From the NCBI GenBank assembly GCA_934444645.1, contig CAKSCV010000005.1:62001-126000 (forward strand): a DNA stretch of 64,000 bases, written 5' to 3'. The stretch is from an uncultured Eubacteriales bacterium (GTDB lineage: Bacteria > Bacillota > Clostridia > Oscillospirales > CAG-382). Below are positions 17,938 to 25,468 of this stretch, piece by piece (the first letter of the stretch is position 1; every line of letters starts with the position of its first letter). The notes beneath the pieces are model-generated. The model was given only the letters and a program-made list of their open reading frames with translations, was not told the origin of the DNA and did not search any database. The translations under genes and the position numbers were made by a program.

Positions 17938-18639
17938 ATGCTTCTTAACATGATCAAGAGCGGTGATTTTTCCGCTCAGACCATCATTTCTCTGCTTTTA
18001 TACATTATTATCATTCTGATCTCTCTCAGTGTACACGAGCTTTCGCACGGCTATGCCGCCTACCTCTGCGGCGATTCGACCGCGCGCGACCACGGCAGAC
18101 TGACACTCAATCCGCTTGCCCATCTTGACCCGATCGGTACGGTCATGATGCTTGTGTTCGGCTTCGGCTATGCAAAGCCCGTGCCCATCAATCCGCGCCG
18201 GTTTAAGCATTATAAACGCGATCTTTGTATCGTTTCGCTTGCAGGACCCTTTTCCAACCTGCTTCTTGCGTTTTTCGGCACGATTGTTTACTACCTGTTT
18301 CTCATTTTTTTGCCGATTTCCGCAAAAGTGAGCATTCCCGGCGAAGTGTGGTTAAGCTTTTGCTTTTCGTTTATCATGGCTAACACGTCGCTTTGCGTGT
18401 TCAATCTGTTACCCATTCCGCCTTTGGACGGCTCACGCATTCTTTCGGCGGCATTGCCTGGAAAAATCGCGTATTACTATCTTAAATACGAACGCTATAT
18501 CATGATTGCCATGTTCGTGCTGTTGGCTCAAGGCGCACTCGACAACATATTAACCTTCTTGTCGAGCGGCTTGTTAAACGGTATTTTGGCGGTGGTCGAT
18601 TTCATTTTTACGCCGTTAATCACATGGATTTTCGGTTAA
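17938..18639 (+). CDS. Site-2 protease family (M50) membrane metalloprotease
   Basis: A 233-residue integral membrane protein with about five to six hydrophobic segments. The zinc motif HELSH lies near residue 35 (LSVHELSHGYAAYLCGD), and the second metal site NLLPIPPLDGSRIL (NPxxDG-like) is near 155. Both are hallmarks of the short YwhC/S2P-like M50 class found beside scpA in many Firmicutes. No PDZ domain is present, so it is not an RseP type. Substrates are unknown. GAAAGGA precedes the ATG at 17938, and scpA begins 10 bases after its stop. Confidence 0.9.
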   Translation: MLLNMIKSGDFSAQTIISLLLYIIIILISLSVHELSHGYAAYLCGDSTARDHGRLTLNPLAHLDPIGTVMMLVFGFGYAKPVPINPRRFKHYKRDLCIVSLAGPFSNLLLAFFGTIVYYLFLIFLPISAKVSIPGEVWLSFCFSFIMANTSLCVFNLLPIPPLDGSRILSAALPGKIAYYYLKYERYIMIAMFVLLAQGALDNILTFLSSGLLNGILAVVDFIFTPLITWIFG

Positions 18640-18649
18640 GGTGCGGACG

Positions 18650-19477
18650 ATGGACGAAAACAAAGACCTTGCGCTTGCCGAAGCGCAAATGCCCGACACC
18701 ATCACCATCGAAACGGACGATTTGACGTTCCACCTCGAAATTTTCGATGGGCCTCTCGACCTTCTTTTGGCTCTCATTGCCAAAAACAAGGTGAACATCT
18801 ACGATATCCCGATCGCACTCATCCTCGATCAATATATGGAATACATCCACCAGATGGATCTGTTCAATTTGGAGGTTGCCTCGGAATTCATTGTTATGGC
18901 GGCACAGCTCATGGTGATCAAATCACGCTTGCTTCTGCCTAAGCCCGAAAGCGGGGACGAAGAAGACCCGCGCAAAGAGCTTGTCGATCTGCTTTTGGAA
19001 TATAAGCGCGCCAAGCAGACAGCAGAGGTGCTGCATGAGCTGGAATTTACCTATGGCGGCCGCTTTGAAAAGCCGCCGAGCGAGCTTCCGGAAGCACCGG
19101 CGGAAAAGGAATATAAGCTCACGCACGAGCTTTCGGTGCTCACCGATGCCTACCGGCGCGTGTATGAGCGCAACGTCGAGCTTTTGGAGGCAAAACAGAA
19201 CGTCGGAAAGCTCGATAACCTCATCCGCACGACGCGCCATGTCAGCGTAAACGAAAAGATTCTTCATGTTATGAAAAGCCTTGCCAAAAAGGGGCATTGT
19301 GAGTTTTCGGGACTGTTCGACCATGCCGAAAGCCGCAATGAGATCGTCGCTACCTTCCTTGCGGTGCTGGAACTCATCAAAGGCAAGCGTATTCTTGTCA
19401 CGAACCTTTCCGAAGACGGCGCACATTGCGAGCTTGTGCTGGTACGCGATAAAAACGCACGCGAATCCGAAGCATAA
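18650..19477 (+). CDS. scpA: Segregation and condensation protein A
   Basis: The kleisin subunit of the bacterial SMC condensin complex, 275 residues from ATG 18650 (an upstream in-frame GTG at 18641 lacks ribosome-site spacing). The N-terminal signature FDGPLDLLLALIAKNKVNIY and the AAQLMVIKSRLLLP helix are diagnostic. A charged linker and a C-terminal winged-helix region (KRILVTNLSEDGAHCELVLV) follow. It is preceded tightly by the M50 protease gene, a familiar neighbour. Unusually, scpB does not follow; a metallophosphoesterase does. Confidence 0.95.
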   Translation: MDENKDLALAEAQMPDTITIETDDLTFHLEIFDGPLDLLLALIAKNKVNIYDIPIALILDQYMEYIHQMDLFNLEVASEFIVMAAQLMVIKSRLLLPKPESGDEEDPRKELVDLLLEYKRAKQTAEVLHELEFTYGGRFEKPPSELPEAPAEKEYKLTHELSVLTDAYRRVYERNVELLEAKQNVGKLDNLIRTTRHVSVNEKILHVMKSLAKKGHCEFSGLFDHAESRNEIVATFLAVLELIKGKRILVTNLSEDGAHCELVLVRDKNARESEA

Positions 19478-19499
19478 AGACGAAAAGAGGTACATATAA

Positions 19500-20708
19500 A
19501 TGGCAGATATGCTTTATTTTAACGTAAAATTTCACGATGAGCTTCCGGGAAACGCCGGTGCGGACATCGAAATCTGTATTCCGCAGGCCGTTATGGCGTC
19601 ACTTGCCTGGGCGGATGAAAACGGAAAGGCGCTTGAAAGCTGTCTTCCGATCCGCCTTGTGCCGCTTTCGGACGGCAAAGCTTCGTATACGCTTCGGGAC
19701 GGCCTTTTGATCCCGGAGCAGGCAAAGACGCTCATTTGCCGCGTTTACAACGACTGCGGCCACGAAATCGTCCTGCCCGAGCTGCGCTTTGATATCCCCG
19801 AAAGCAAGCAGCTTGCGGCGCAAACGCCGAAGAAGCTCTTTTTTGCCACCAGCGATATCCATGTCGGCGGCAGGTATTTTCATAACGACGAGAACCGCCG
19901 CGCGGCCTTTTCGTATATTGCCGGTATCAAACCGGAAGCAGTGCTCATTTCGGGCGATATCACGGATAATTCGTACCCCGAAGAGTTTGCCGAAGCGCAA
20001 AAGCTGCTTGCCGAAAGCTTTGCGGGGATTCCGGTGTTTGTCTGTACCGGCAATCACGATTACAGCCCGTATAAGCCGGGTGCTACACCGCATTTTGCCG
20101 AAATGCACGCTTTCTTTGAATGGCAATGTGCGCACGATAACGCGCTTGGCGTTCAAACCGGCGGCCTTACCGAAAAAAACTATTTCGAGGGCAGGCTTCC
20201 GGACGGCACACAGGTGCTTGTGCTCAATGCCAACGATGTGAACAATCACTTTGAGGTCGGCGAAGAACAGCGTGCGTGGCTCGATAAAAAGCTAAGCGAA
20301 AGCGATGGCCAAAGCCGCTTTGTTCTGACGCATTATCACCAGAAGGGAACGGTTGGCTGTTCAGCCGAACGCTTTGGAATGCAGTTTGTGTCCGATGATG
20401 AGGAGCTGACAAGGATTTTTAATCGGCATCCGGGGCTTATCCATGTTTCGGGTCATACGCATTACAATTTTGACAGCGATATGCCGAATGCCTTCTATGA
20501 CAGCGAACACGAGGTGCTGTACCTCAATGCCGGCTGTGCAGTTTGGAACGGCGTCGATTTCGAGCAGCGCCGCGAATACTATTTGCAGGATCGCTGCACG
20601 GGACAGCAGATCGAACTTTACGACGGCTATAGCATCACGCGCGGCGTGGATTTCGTCAGCGGCAAGTATATTCCGCGCAGCTTAAGCCTTCAAAGAAACG
20701 CAAAATAA
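19500..20708 (+). CDS. Calcineurin-like metallophosphoesterase
   Basis: A 402-residue protein. An N-terminal region of about 110 residues of unknown type precedes the phosphoesterase fold. The five metal motifs can be read: TSDIHVGG (about 119), SGDITDN (about 151), CTGNHDY (about 183), LTHYH (about 280) and VSGHTHYN (about 318). No signal peptide is seen, so it is likely cytoplasmic. The natural substrate is unknown; the fold includes nucleotidases, nucleases and phospholipases. It starts 22 bases after scpA with an AGAGG site and probably ends the operon. Confidence 0.88.
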   Translation: MADMLYFNVKFHDELPGNAGADIEICIPQAVMASLAWADENGKALESCLPIRLVPLSDGKASYTLRDGLLIPEQAKTLICRVYNDCGHEIVLPELRFDIPESKQLAAQTPKKLFFATSDIHVGGRYFHNDENRRAAFSYIAGIKPEAVLISGDITDNSYPEEFAEAQKLLAESFAGIPVFVCTGNHDYSPYKPGATPHFAEMHAFFEWQCAHDNALGVQTGGLTEKNYFEGRLPDGTQVLVLNANDVNNHFEVGEEQRAWLDKKLSESDGQSRFVLTHYHQKGTVGCSAERFGMQFVSDDEELTRIFNRHPGLIHVSGHTHYNFDSDMPNAFYDSEHEVLYLNAGCAVWNGVDFEQRREYYLQDRCTGQQIELYDGYSITRGVDFVSGKYIPRSLSLQRNAK

Positions 20709-20740
20709 CCCCAAAAATTCATAATCAATTGTAAAACCGG

Positions 20741-20769
20741 TTGACTATTTGACCGGTCTGTGGTATAAT
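20741..20769 (+). promoter_or_regulatory. Strong sigma-A promoter of the DUF975-like gene
   Basis: TTGACT (20741-20746) and TATAAT (20764-20769) with a 17-base spacer. Two palindromic ACCGGT hexamers (20736-20741 and 20752-20757) bracket the -35 element and could be an operator. Confidence 0.85.
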
Positions 20770-20822
20770 GAAACAAGAAACCGTCCGGTTTCAAAAAACA
20801 TTTATTAAAGGAGCTATGAGTT

Positions 20823-21779
20823 ATGTTTGCAGAAGCATACAAACGCGCCTTCGGCGTACTCAAAAGCAAGCCCATTCGGTTATGGGGTCTGTCCCTTCTT
20901 GTCGGATTCATTTCGGTGATTTCGATCCTGTTTTCACTGTGGTTTTTGCCGATCGGCATCGCCTTTGTGATGGTGATCCAGTGCGGCATGACAAAAGTGT
21001 ATTTGGATGGCTTAAAAGGCAGCGAAGTGAATGCAGACCAGATTTTTGAAGGCTGCAAATCCGGGAAATCCTTTTTCCGCTTTGCCGGCGGTATGGCTTG
21101 GAAGGCTTTGTGGGAAATGATTTGGTCGTTACTCGCAATCGTGGCTGTCTACTTCGGCTTTATTCCGGCACTTCTCAGCGGCGGCCTTTTCAGAGCTTTC
21201 GACAGTTATGGCTATGGTTATGGTTATGGCTATGGTCCTTCCTTGGCATCAACGATCGGCACAACCATTGTTTGGATTCTTATTGCTATCATCGGTTTTA
21301 TTCCGGCAATTTATAAGTCGTATGAATACCGTTTCACACCGTATATCCTCATTACCCGTCCGGAGGTCAATGCAACGGCAGCACTTCGTCTTTCCAAGCA
21401 GATGACCAAAGGCAAAAAAGGACAAATGTTCCTTGCGGATCTGATCCTTGTCGGCGGGTTTTATGTGATTTATTTTGTTTTGACCACGTTAGGCAAAATT
21501 CCGTATATCGGTATATTGTTCATGATCATCGCTTTTCTCGTCTCGATCGCGTATAATTTGTTCGCACCGATCTTCACCGGCCTGTATCAGGCAGCTTTCT
21601 TTGAAATGCCGGTTCAGCCGCGTCAGAGTCCGTATAACAACATGAACCCGAACTTCAATCAAAACCAGAACTTCAATCAGGATCCGAACTATCAGCAAAA
21701 TCCGAACATGAACCAAAACTTCAACCAGAATCCGAATTATCCGCAGAACCCCAATCAGAATTTTAATCAGAACGTCTAA
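20823..21779 (+). CDS. DUF975-like polytopic membrane protein with Asn/Gln-rich tail
   Basis: A 318-residue membrane protein with about five or six hydrophobic helices between residues 18 and 255. The loop around residue 130 has a YGYGYGYGYG run. Segments such as ALRLSKQMTKGKKGQMFLADLI are typical of the DUF975 family, whose function is unknown. The last 45 residues are an Asn/Gln/Pro-rich repeat built on PNFNQNQNF-like units, predicted to be disordered. The start at 20823 is 9 bases after AAAGGAG; an ATG at 20816 is out of frame. It has its own strong promoter and a terminator, so it is monocistronic. Confidence 0.85.
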   Translation: MFAEAYKRAFGVLKSKPIRLWGLSLLVGFISVISILFSLWFLPIGIAFVMVIQCGMTKVYLDGLKGSEVNADQIFEGCKSGKSFFRFAGGMAWKALWEMIWSLLAIVAVYFGFIPALLSGGLFRAFDSYGYGYGYGYGPSLASTIGTTIVWILIAIIGFIPAIYKSYEYRFTPYILITRPEVNATAALRLSKQMTKGKKGQMFLADLILVGGFYVIYFVLTTLGKIPYIGILFMIIAFLVSIAYNLFAPIFTGLYQAAFFEMPVQPRQSPYNNMNPNFNQNQNFNQDPNYQQNPNMNQNFNQNPNYPQNPNQNFNQNV

Positions 21780-21791
21780 ACGGTTACATAG

Positions 21792-21849
21792 CGACAGAGA
21801 TTTTTCGTTAGCTCATCAAAAGCTTGCTTAAAAGTCTCTGTCGTTTTTT
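21792..21849 (+). terminator. Terminator after the DUF975-like gene
   Basis: CGACAGAGA (21792-21800) pairs with TCTCTGTCG (21835-21843) and is followed by six T. The 34-base loop is long but includes a small inner hairpin. Confidence 0.75.
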
Positions 21850-21861
21850 GTTTATAGTCAC

Positions 21862-22112
21862 TCATGCCCGTGCTTCTTTCCAACCCCCGAACGCCTTGCC
21901 GTCCCAAACGCGTCCCTGTTTCTTTTCCCACGCGGTCACGATTTCTTCGGCAACCTCAAGAATATGTTGTCCCGACGGCGTGTCGTCTACCCCGTTAATC
22001 ACCTTTGAAAAACGGGAGGCGTCAACCTTGATTTTCTTTCTTTTGATCCTTTGATAACATCAAAGTTGTTTTTGCCACAGATTCCGACACGAATACTAAA
22101 CTCGCTTGTCAT
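21862..22112 (-). pseudogene. Small frameshifted gene of accessory type
   Basis: An ATG at 22112 with an AAAGGAAGTG site opens a 37-codon frame that stops at 21999-22001. The -1 frame continues as a well-formed peptide (IKRKKIKVDASRF ... GQHILEVAEEIVTAWEKKQG ... FGGWKEARA) to a stop at 21862-21864. The second frame has no start of its own after a TGA, so the full product of about 83 residues needs a -1 shift in the A-rich stretch around 22035-22050. Either the gene is broken by an indel or it is a programmed frameshift. The protein family is not recognised. Confidence 0.5.
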
Positions 22113-22143
22113 GGTGTCACTTCCTTTCTGTGCATTTTGACTA

Positions 22144-22172
22144 TTGACAAATTGTAAAAACTGTTGTATTAT
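22144..22172 (+). promoter_or_regulatory. Promoter of the XRE regulator with duplicated candidate operator
   Basis: TTGACA (22144-22149) and TATTAT (22167-22172), 17-base spacer. ACAAATTGT occurs twice (22147-22155 and 22185-22193), 38 bases apart, once over the -35 element and once just downstream of the start region. This fits an autoregulatory XRE operator. Confidence 0.55.
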
Positions 22173-22312
22173 AATATCAACGTTACAAATTGTTTTAGCA
22201 TGGCTATATTATAACTAACTTTGTCAACTGGTCTCACTGAATTTACTAACCTTTGTATACTTGCACAAAAAAGAAACCGCGAAATTGTATATTTTTATGG
22301 AGAATTGAAGTG

Positions 22313-22672
22313 ATGTGTTTCAAAGAAAACTTTATAAGATTATGCAATAATTCCGGAAAATCTCCATCATCGGTGTGTCATGCTGTCGGGATTTCTGCAG
22401 CAGCTTTTGCCCAGTGGACAGAAAAAACCGTCCCACGTCGAGCAACGTTAATAAAAATTGCGGACTACTTTGGCGTAACGCCGGAATCCCTTCTCGCTGA
22501 AAATGAGCAAAGAAAAGACCCTGCTCAAATGAGCAGAGAAGAAAAAAACTCTCGTTTTGCGCAGAAGTGTTCTCAAATGTCCGAAGATGAACTTAAGGTT
22601 CTTGAACAGTTTGCCGATTATCTTTTGGAAAAACGGGAGAAAACGTCTCCGGGTGATTCATCCGATCAATAA
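22313..22672 (+). CDS. XRE-family (Cro/C1-type) regulator
   Basis: A 119-residue protein. The N-terminal helix-turn-helix (residues about 5-60: FIRLCNNSGKSPSSVCHAV, then AFAQWTEKTVPRRATLIKIA and DYFGVTPESLL) is typical of phage-type repressors. A C-terminal helical tail (ELKVLEQFADYLLEKREKTS) follows. The start at 22313 is chosen because the HTH begins there and GGAG lies about 10 bases upstream; the longer extension is not HTH-like. The gene lies in an AT-rich stretch unlike its neighbours, suggesting transfer. The tail resembles that of the 55-residue protein encoded at 23752. Confidence 0.85.
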   Translation: MCFKENFIRLCNNSGKSPSSVCHAVGISAAAFAQWTEKTVPRRATLIKIADYFGVTPESLLAENEQRKDPAQMSREEKNSRFAQKCSQMSEDELKVLEQFADYLLEKREKTSPGDSSDQ

Positions 22673-22927
22673 GCAAGAGAAGCTCACTGTCTGTTAGTCG
22701 GTTTGATTTGTCGGTAAACTGCACATTTTTCACGTCCCTTTATTTTTTGTTATCGCTTGTTTTTCGCGACTACAATTATTATATAACAAAAGCGTCCAAA
22801 CGCCAAAATTAAATGTTAGTAATGTTTTTCGAAATGTTTTGTATAAAACAACGAATTTTTACCGATGTTTGTCGACTGTGTATTTTTTAGAAATAAACAC
22901 TATCACATATAAGCAAGGAGATTTATC

Positions 22928-23689
22928 ATGAAAGAAAAAACAAAAGGCTTTGTTATTGGCGTGCTTGCCACGGTAGCGGTTGCAAGTGTTATAAACGTTG
23001 CAGCCGAAGAAATTTACAAGAATGTTGCTATCGCATACAATAATATTAAAATTTGTATCGATGGAACATATTTAGAGCCAAAAGACGCAAACGGAAATCC
23101 CGTAGAGCCGTTTACAATGGACGGAACAACGTATTTACCTGTTCGCGCAGTTGCAGGAGCATTTGGAAAAGAAGTAGACTGGGACGGTGAAACAAACACC
23201 GTTTATCTTGGTGCAAAACCGGGCGAAAACAAGTACAGCCGCACAAATCCGGCACCGATCGGGACAACGCAAACCGTGAAAATTAACACATACACGGAAA
23301 AATATACCGCTGCAATTGCTGTAAAAGAAGTAATTCGCGGTGCAGAAGCATGGGAAAAAATAAAAGCAGCTAACATGTTTAACAGCGAACCGAAAGACGG
23401 CTTTGAATATATGCTTGTCAAAGTGTCTGCAACTGTTTCCGATGTTTCTGACGATGCCAGTGTAGATCTTGGCGCATACAGCTTTGATTTCTTCGCAACA
23501 GATTATTCCAGCTATGACACAACGATCATTGTTACACCCGATCCGGCATTCGGCGGAACGCTCTATTCCGGCGGAAGCTCAGAGGGATACATCGTTGCAA
23601 CAGTCAAAAAGGACGACGCAACGCCGACAATGCAATTCGGCTCGGACTACCAAGGCAAGGGCGGCATTTGGTTTGCCCTTACAAAATAA
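22928..23689 (+). CDS. Exported protein with copper-amine-oxidase N-terminal-like (stalk) domain
   Basis: A 253-residue protein. An N-terminal hydrophobic segment (GFVIGVLATVAVASVINVAA) is a signal peptide or anchor. Residues about 35-100 match the copper amine oxidase N-terminal-like domain (TYLEPKDANGNPVEPFTMDG, then TTYLPVRAVAGAFGKEVDWD), a stalk domain common on clostridial surface proteins and unrelated to amine oxidase activity. Residues about 125-250 resemble a DUF4352-like beta-sandwich (FEYMLVKVSATVSD). AAGGAG precedes the ATG. It lies in the AT-rich island with the XRE gene. The function is unknown. Confidence 0.8.
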   Translation: MKEKTKGFVIGVLATVAVASVINVAAEEIYKNVAIAYNNIKICIDGTYLEPKDANGNPVEPFTMDGTTYLPVRAVAGAFGKEVDWDGETNTVYLGAKPGENKYSRTNPAPIGTTQTVKINTYTEKYTAAIAVKEVIRGAEAWEKIKAANMFNSEPKDGFEYMLVKVSATVSDVSDDASVDLGAYSFDFFATDYSSYDTTIIVTPDPAFGGTLYSGGSSEGYIVATVKKDDATPTMQFGSDYQGKGGIWFALTK

Positions 23690-23704
23690 CAGGAAAAAAA
23701 GCTA

Positions 23705-23733
23705 TTCAAGCTCCAATCATCCCGGAGCTTGAA
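23705..23733. repeat. 10-bp inverted repeat between island genes
   Basis: TTCAAGCTCC (23705-23714) is complementary to GGAGCTTGAA (23724-23733) around a 9-base loop. No T run follows on the plus strand; it may be a weak terminator or processing hairpin. Confidence 0.6.
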
Positions 23734-23751
23734 TTATAAGAAGGTGAAAGC

Positions 23752-23919
23752 ATGGCAAAGGCTGTAAAGCTGCCGTCCGAAAAGGACGAGGATCAGATTC
23801 TGAAAGAAGAAATCGTTAAGATATTTTCAAACCTTTTGCCTGAACAACAGGAGCAAGCAAAGGCATATCTGCGCTATCTTTTGGACACACAGGAGAAAAC
23901 GTCTCAAGATAATCTCTGA
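23752..23919 (+). CDS. Small hypothetical protein sharing a tail with the XRE regulator
   Basis: A 55-residue acidic, helical protein starting at ATG 23752 behind AAGAAGGTG. Its C terminus (AKAYLRYLLDTQEKTSQDNL) resembles that of the XRE regulator encoded 1 kb upstream (EQFADYLLEKREKTS), as if the XRE effector tail existed alone. It could be a partner or modulator of the regulator; that is inference. It is followed by a strong terminator. Confidence 0.55.
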   Translation: MAKAVKLPSEKDEDQILKEEIVKIFSNLLPEQQEQAKAYLRYLLDTQEKTSQDNL

Positions 23920-23966
23920 ATCTTTCGATATTTTCATGGTGTGCAGTATAACTATTAGTCAATAGC

Positions 23967-24002
23967 AAAGCACGGCGAACAACTCGTTCGCCGTGCTTTT
24001 TT
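23967..24002 (+). terminator. Terminator closing the island
   Basis: AAAGCACGGCGAAC (23967-23980) pairs perfectly with GTTCGCCGTGCTTT (23986-23999) around a 5-base loop, continuing into T residues. It separates the island from the convergent MATE gene. Confidence 0.9.
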
Positions 24003-24012
24003 CTATGCGCTT

Positions 24013-25350
24013 TTAGGCGTAGTGGTATTTCTTTTTCTTGCAAATTAAGAAGAATACCGTCAAAACCAACGCCAACACCTCTGCAACCACTGCTGACCAC
24101 CAAACACCGTCGATCTGCCATAATTCCGGCAGAAGGATGAGCGACGCAAGTTGGAACACAAGCGTGCGCAAAAACGAAATCAATGCCGAAACAACGCCGT
24201 TTCCGAGTGCCGTGAAGAACGATGAGCCCCAAATGTTGAAGCCTAAAATAAGAAACATGGACGAGTAAATGCGAAAGCCTTTTACCGTCATGTCGAAAAG
24301 CTCTTTATCGTAGCTGACATATAAGCTTACAAGCGGAGAGGAAAGCAGCTCCGACAGCGCGAACATCACAACGCTCACAATGCCGATAAGCGAAAGGCTC
24401 TTGCGGTATAAATTGGTAAGCTCTGCATGGTTTTCAGCGCCGTAGTGATAGCTGACAAGCGGTGCAGACCCAATCGCATAGCCGATGAAAATGGCGGCAA
24501 AGATGAAATTAACATACATGATAACGCCGTAAGCCGCCACACCGTCCTCACCGGCAAAGCGTAACAGCTGATAGTTGTAGAAAATTCCCACAATTGACGA
24601 GGAAATAGTCGAAACCATTTCCGAGGATCCGTTGCCGAAGGACTGTAACAAAACGCGGCTTTCAAAGCCGGTTTTGACTAACCGCAACAGGCTGTTGTTG
24701 GGAACTGCAAAGTAGATAAGCGGCAATATTCCGCCAATAATCTGTCCGATTCCGGTTGCAACCGCCGCACCGGCAAGACCCCATTCGAACACGCCGACAA
24801 ACAGATAGTCGAGAAGCATATTGGCAAGACCCGCACCGACCGAAAAGCGGAAGCTCAAATGCGGCTTTTCGGCGGTGACGAAAAAGGCTTGAAAAATGTT
24901 TTGCAGTGCAGATGCCGGAAGAAATGCAAACAGAATACGCCCGTATAAAACGCTGTCCTCAAGGAGTTTTCCGTCAGCCTTCAAAAGACGGGCAATGTTC
25001 GGCATAAAGACAAAACCAGCCACAGAAACAATCGTGCTTAACAAAATTCCCACATATACAAGCATAGAGAAATAGCGGTTGGCATTTTCTTTTTCACCTT
25101 CGCCGAGCTTGCGTGCCACGATTGCCGTACCGCCCGTCCCGACCATAAAACCGATTGCAGCGACAGCCATCAGCACCGGCATCATTAAATTGACGGCAGC
25201 AAACGAGGTTTTGCCCACATAATTTGAAACAAAAAAGCCGTCCACAATGCTGTAAAGCGATGTGCATAGCATCATGGCAATGGACGGCAAAACAAAGCGG
25301 ATAAGCCGCGAAAACGTGAAATGATCCGATAATTGAATTCTTTGTTTCAT
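24013..25350 (-). CDS. MATE-family efflux transporter
   Basis: A 445-residue membrane exporter with about twelve transmembrane helices that uses Na+ or H+ gradients to expel cationic compounds. The N-terminal half shows LPSIAMMLCTSLYSIVDGFF and GTGGTAIVARKLGEGE (the GxxxA/GxxxG helix region typical of the family), and the second half repeats the fold (GSAPLVSYHYGAEN). The start at 25350 is preceded by AAGGAGGG; a longer in-frame extension crosses the upstream terminator and is rejected. It resembles the DinF/NorM-like clostridial group; the substrate is unknown. Confidence 0.93.
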   Translation of the reverse strand: MKQRIQLSDHFTFSRLIRFVLPSIAMMLCTSLYSIVDGFFVSNYVGKTSFAAVNLMMPVLMAVAAIGFMVGTGGTAIVARKLGEGEKENANRYFSMLVYVGILLSTIVSVAGFVFMPNIARLLKADGKLLEDSVLYGRILFAFLPASALQNIFQAFFVTAEKPHLSFRFSVGAGLANMLLDYLFVGVFEWGLAGAAVATGIGQIIGGILPLIYFAVPNNSLLRLVKTGFESRVLLQSFGNGSSEMVSTISSSIVGIFYNYQLLRFAGEDGVAAYGVIMYVNFIFAAIFIGYAIGSAPLVSYHYGAENHAELTNLYRKSLSLIGIVSVVMFALSELLSSPLVSLYVSYDKELFDMTVKGFRIYSSMFLILGFNIWGSSFFTALGNGVVSALISFLRTLVFQLASLILLPELWQIDGVWWSAVVAEVLALVLTVFFLICKKKKYHYA

Positions 25351-25370
25351 AGCACCCTCCTTAAAATGAG

Positions 25371-25409
25371 CATAAAAATGGCGCTCGGTTTCAAAATCAA
25401 ACCGAGCGC
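25371..25409 (-). terminator. Terminator of rny
   Basis: GCGCTCGGTTT (25381-25391) and AAACCGAGCGC (25399-25409) form an 11-bp stem. Read on the minus strand it is followed by CATTTTTATG. It lies between rny and the MATE gene. Confidence 0.75.
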
Positions 25410-25468
25410 ACTCGACACCTTCTCCGACCGTTGCGGCTGCGGCCGCAAGTCCTCCGGTGACCATGATT

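Noticed and set aside
21824..22054. 76-codon plus-strand frame after the DUF975-like gene
   Set aside because: It begins inside a terminator and is antisense to the small frameshifted gene, whose reading is better supported by a ribosome site.
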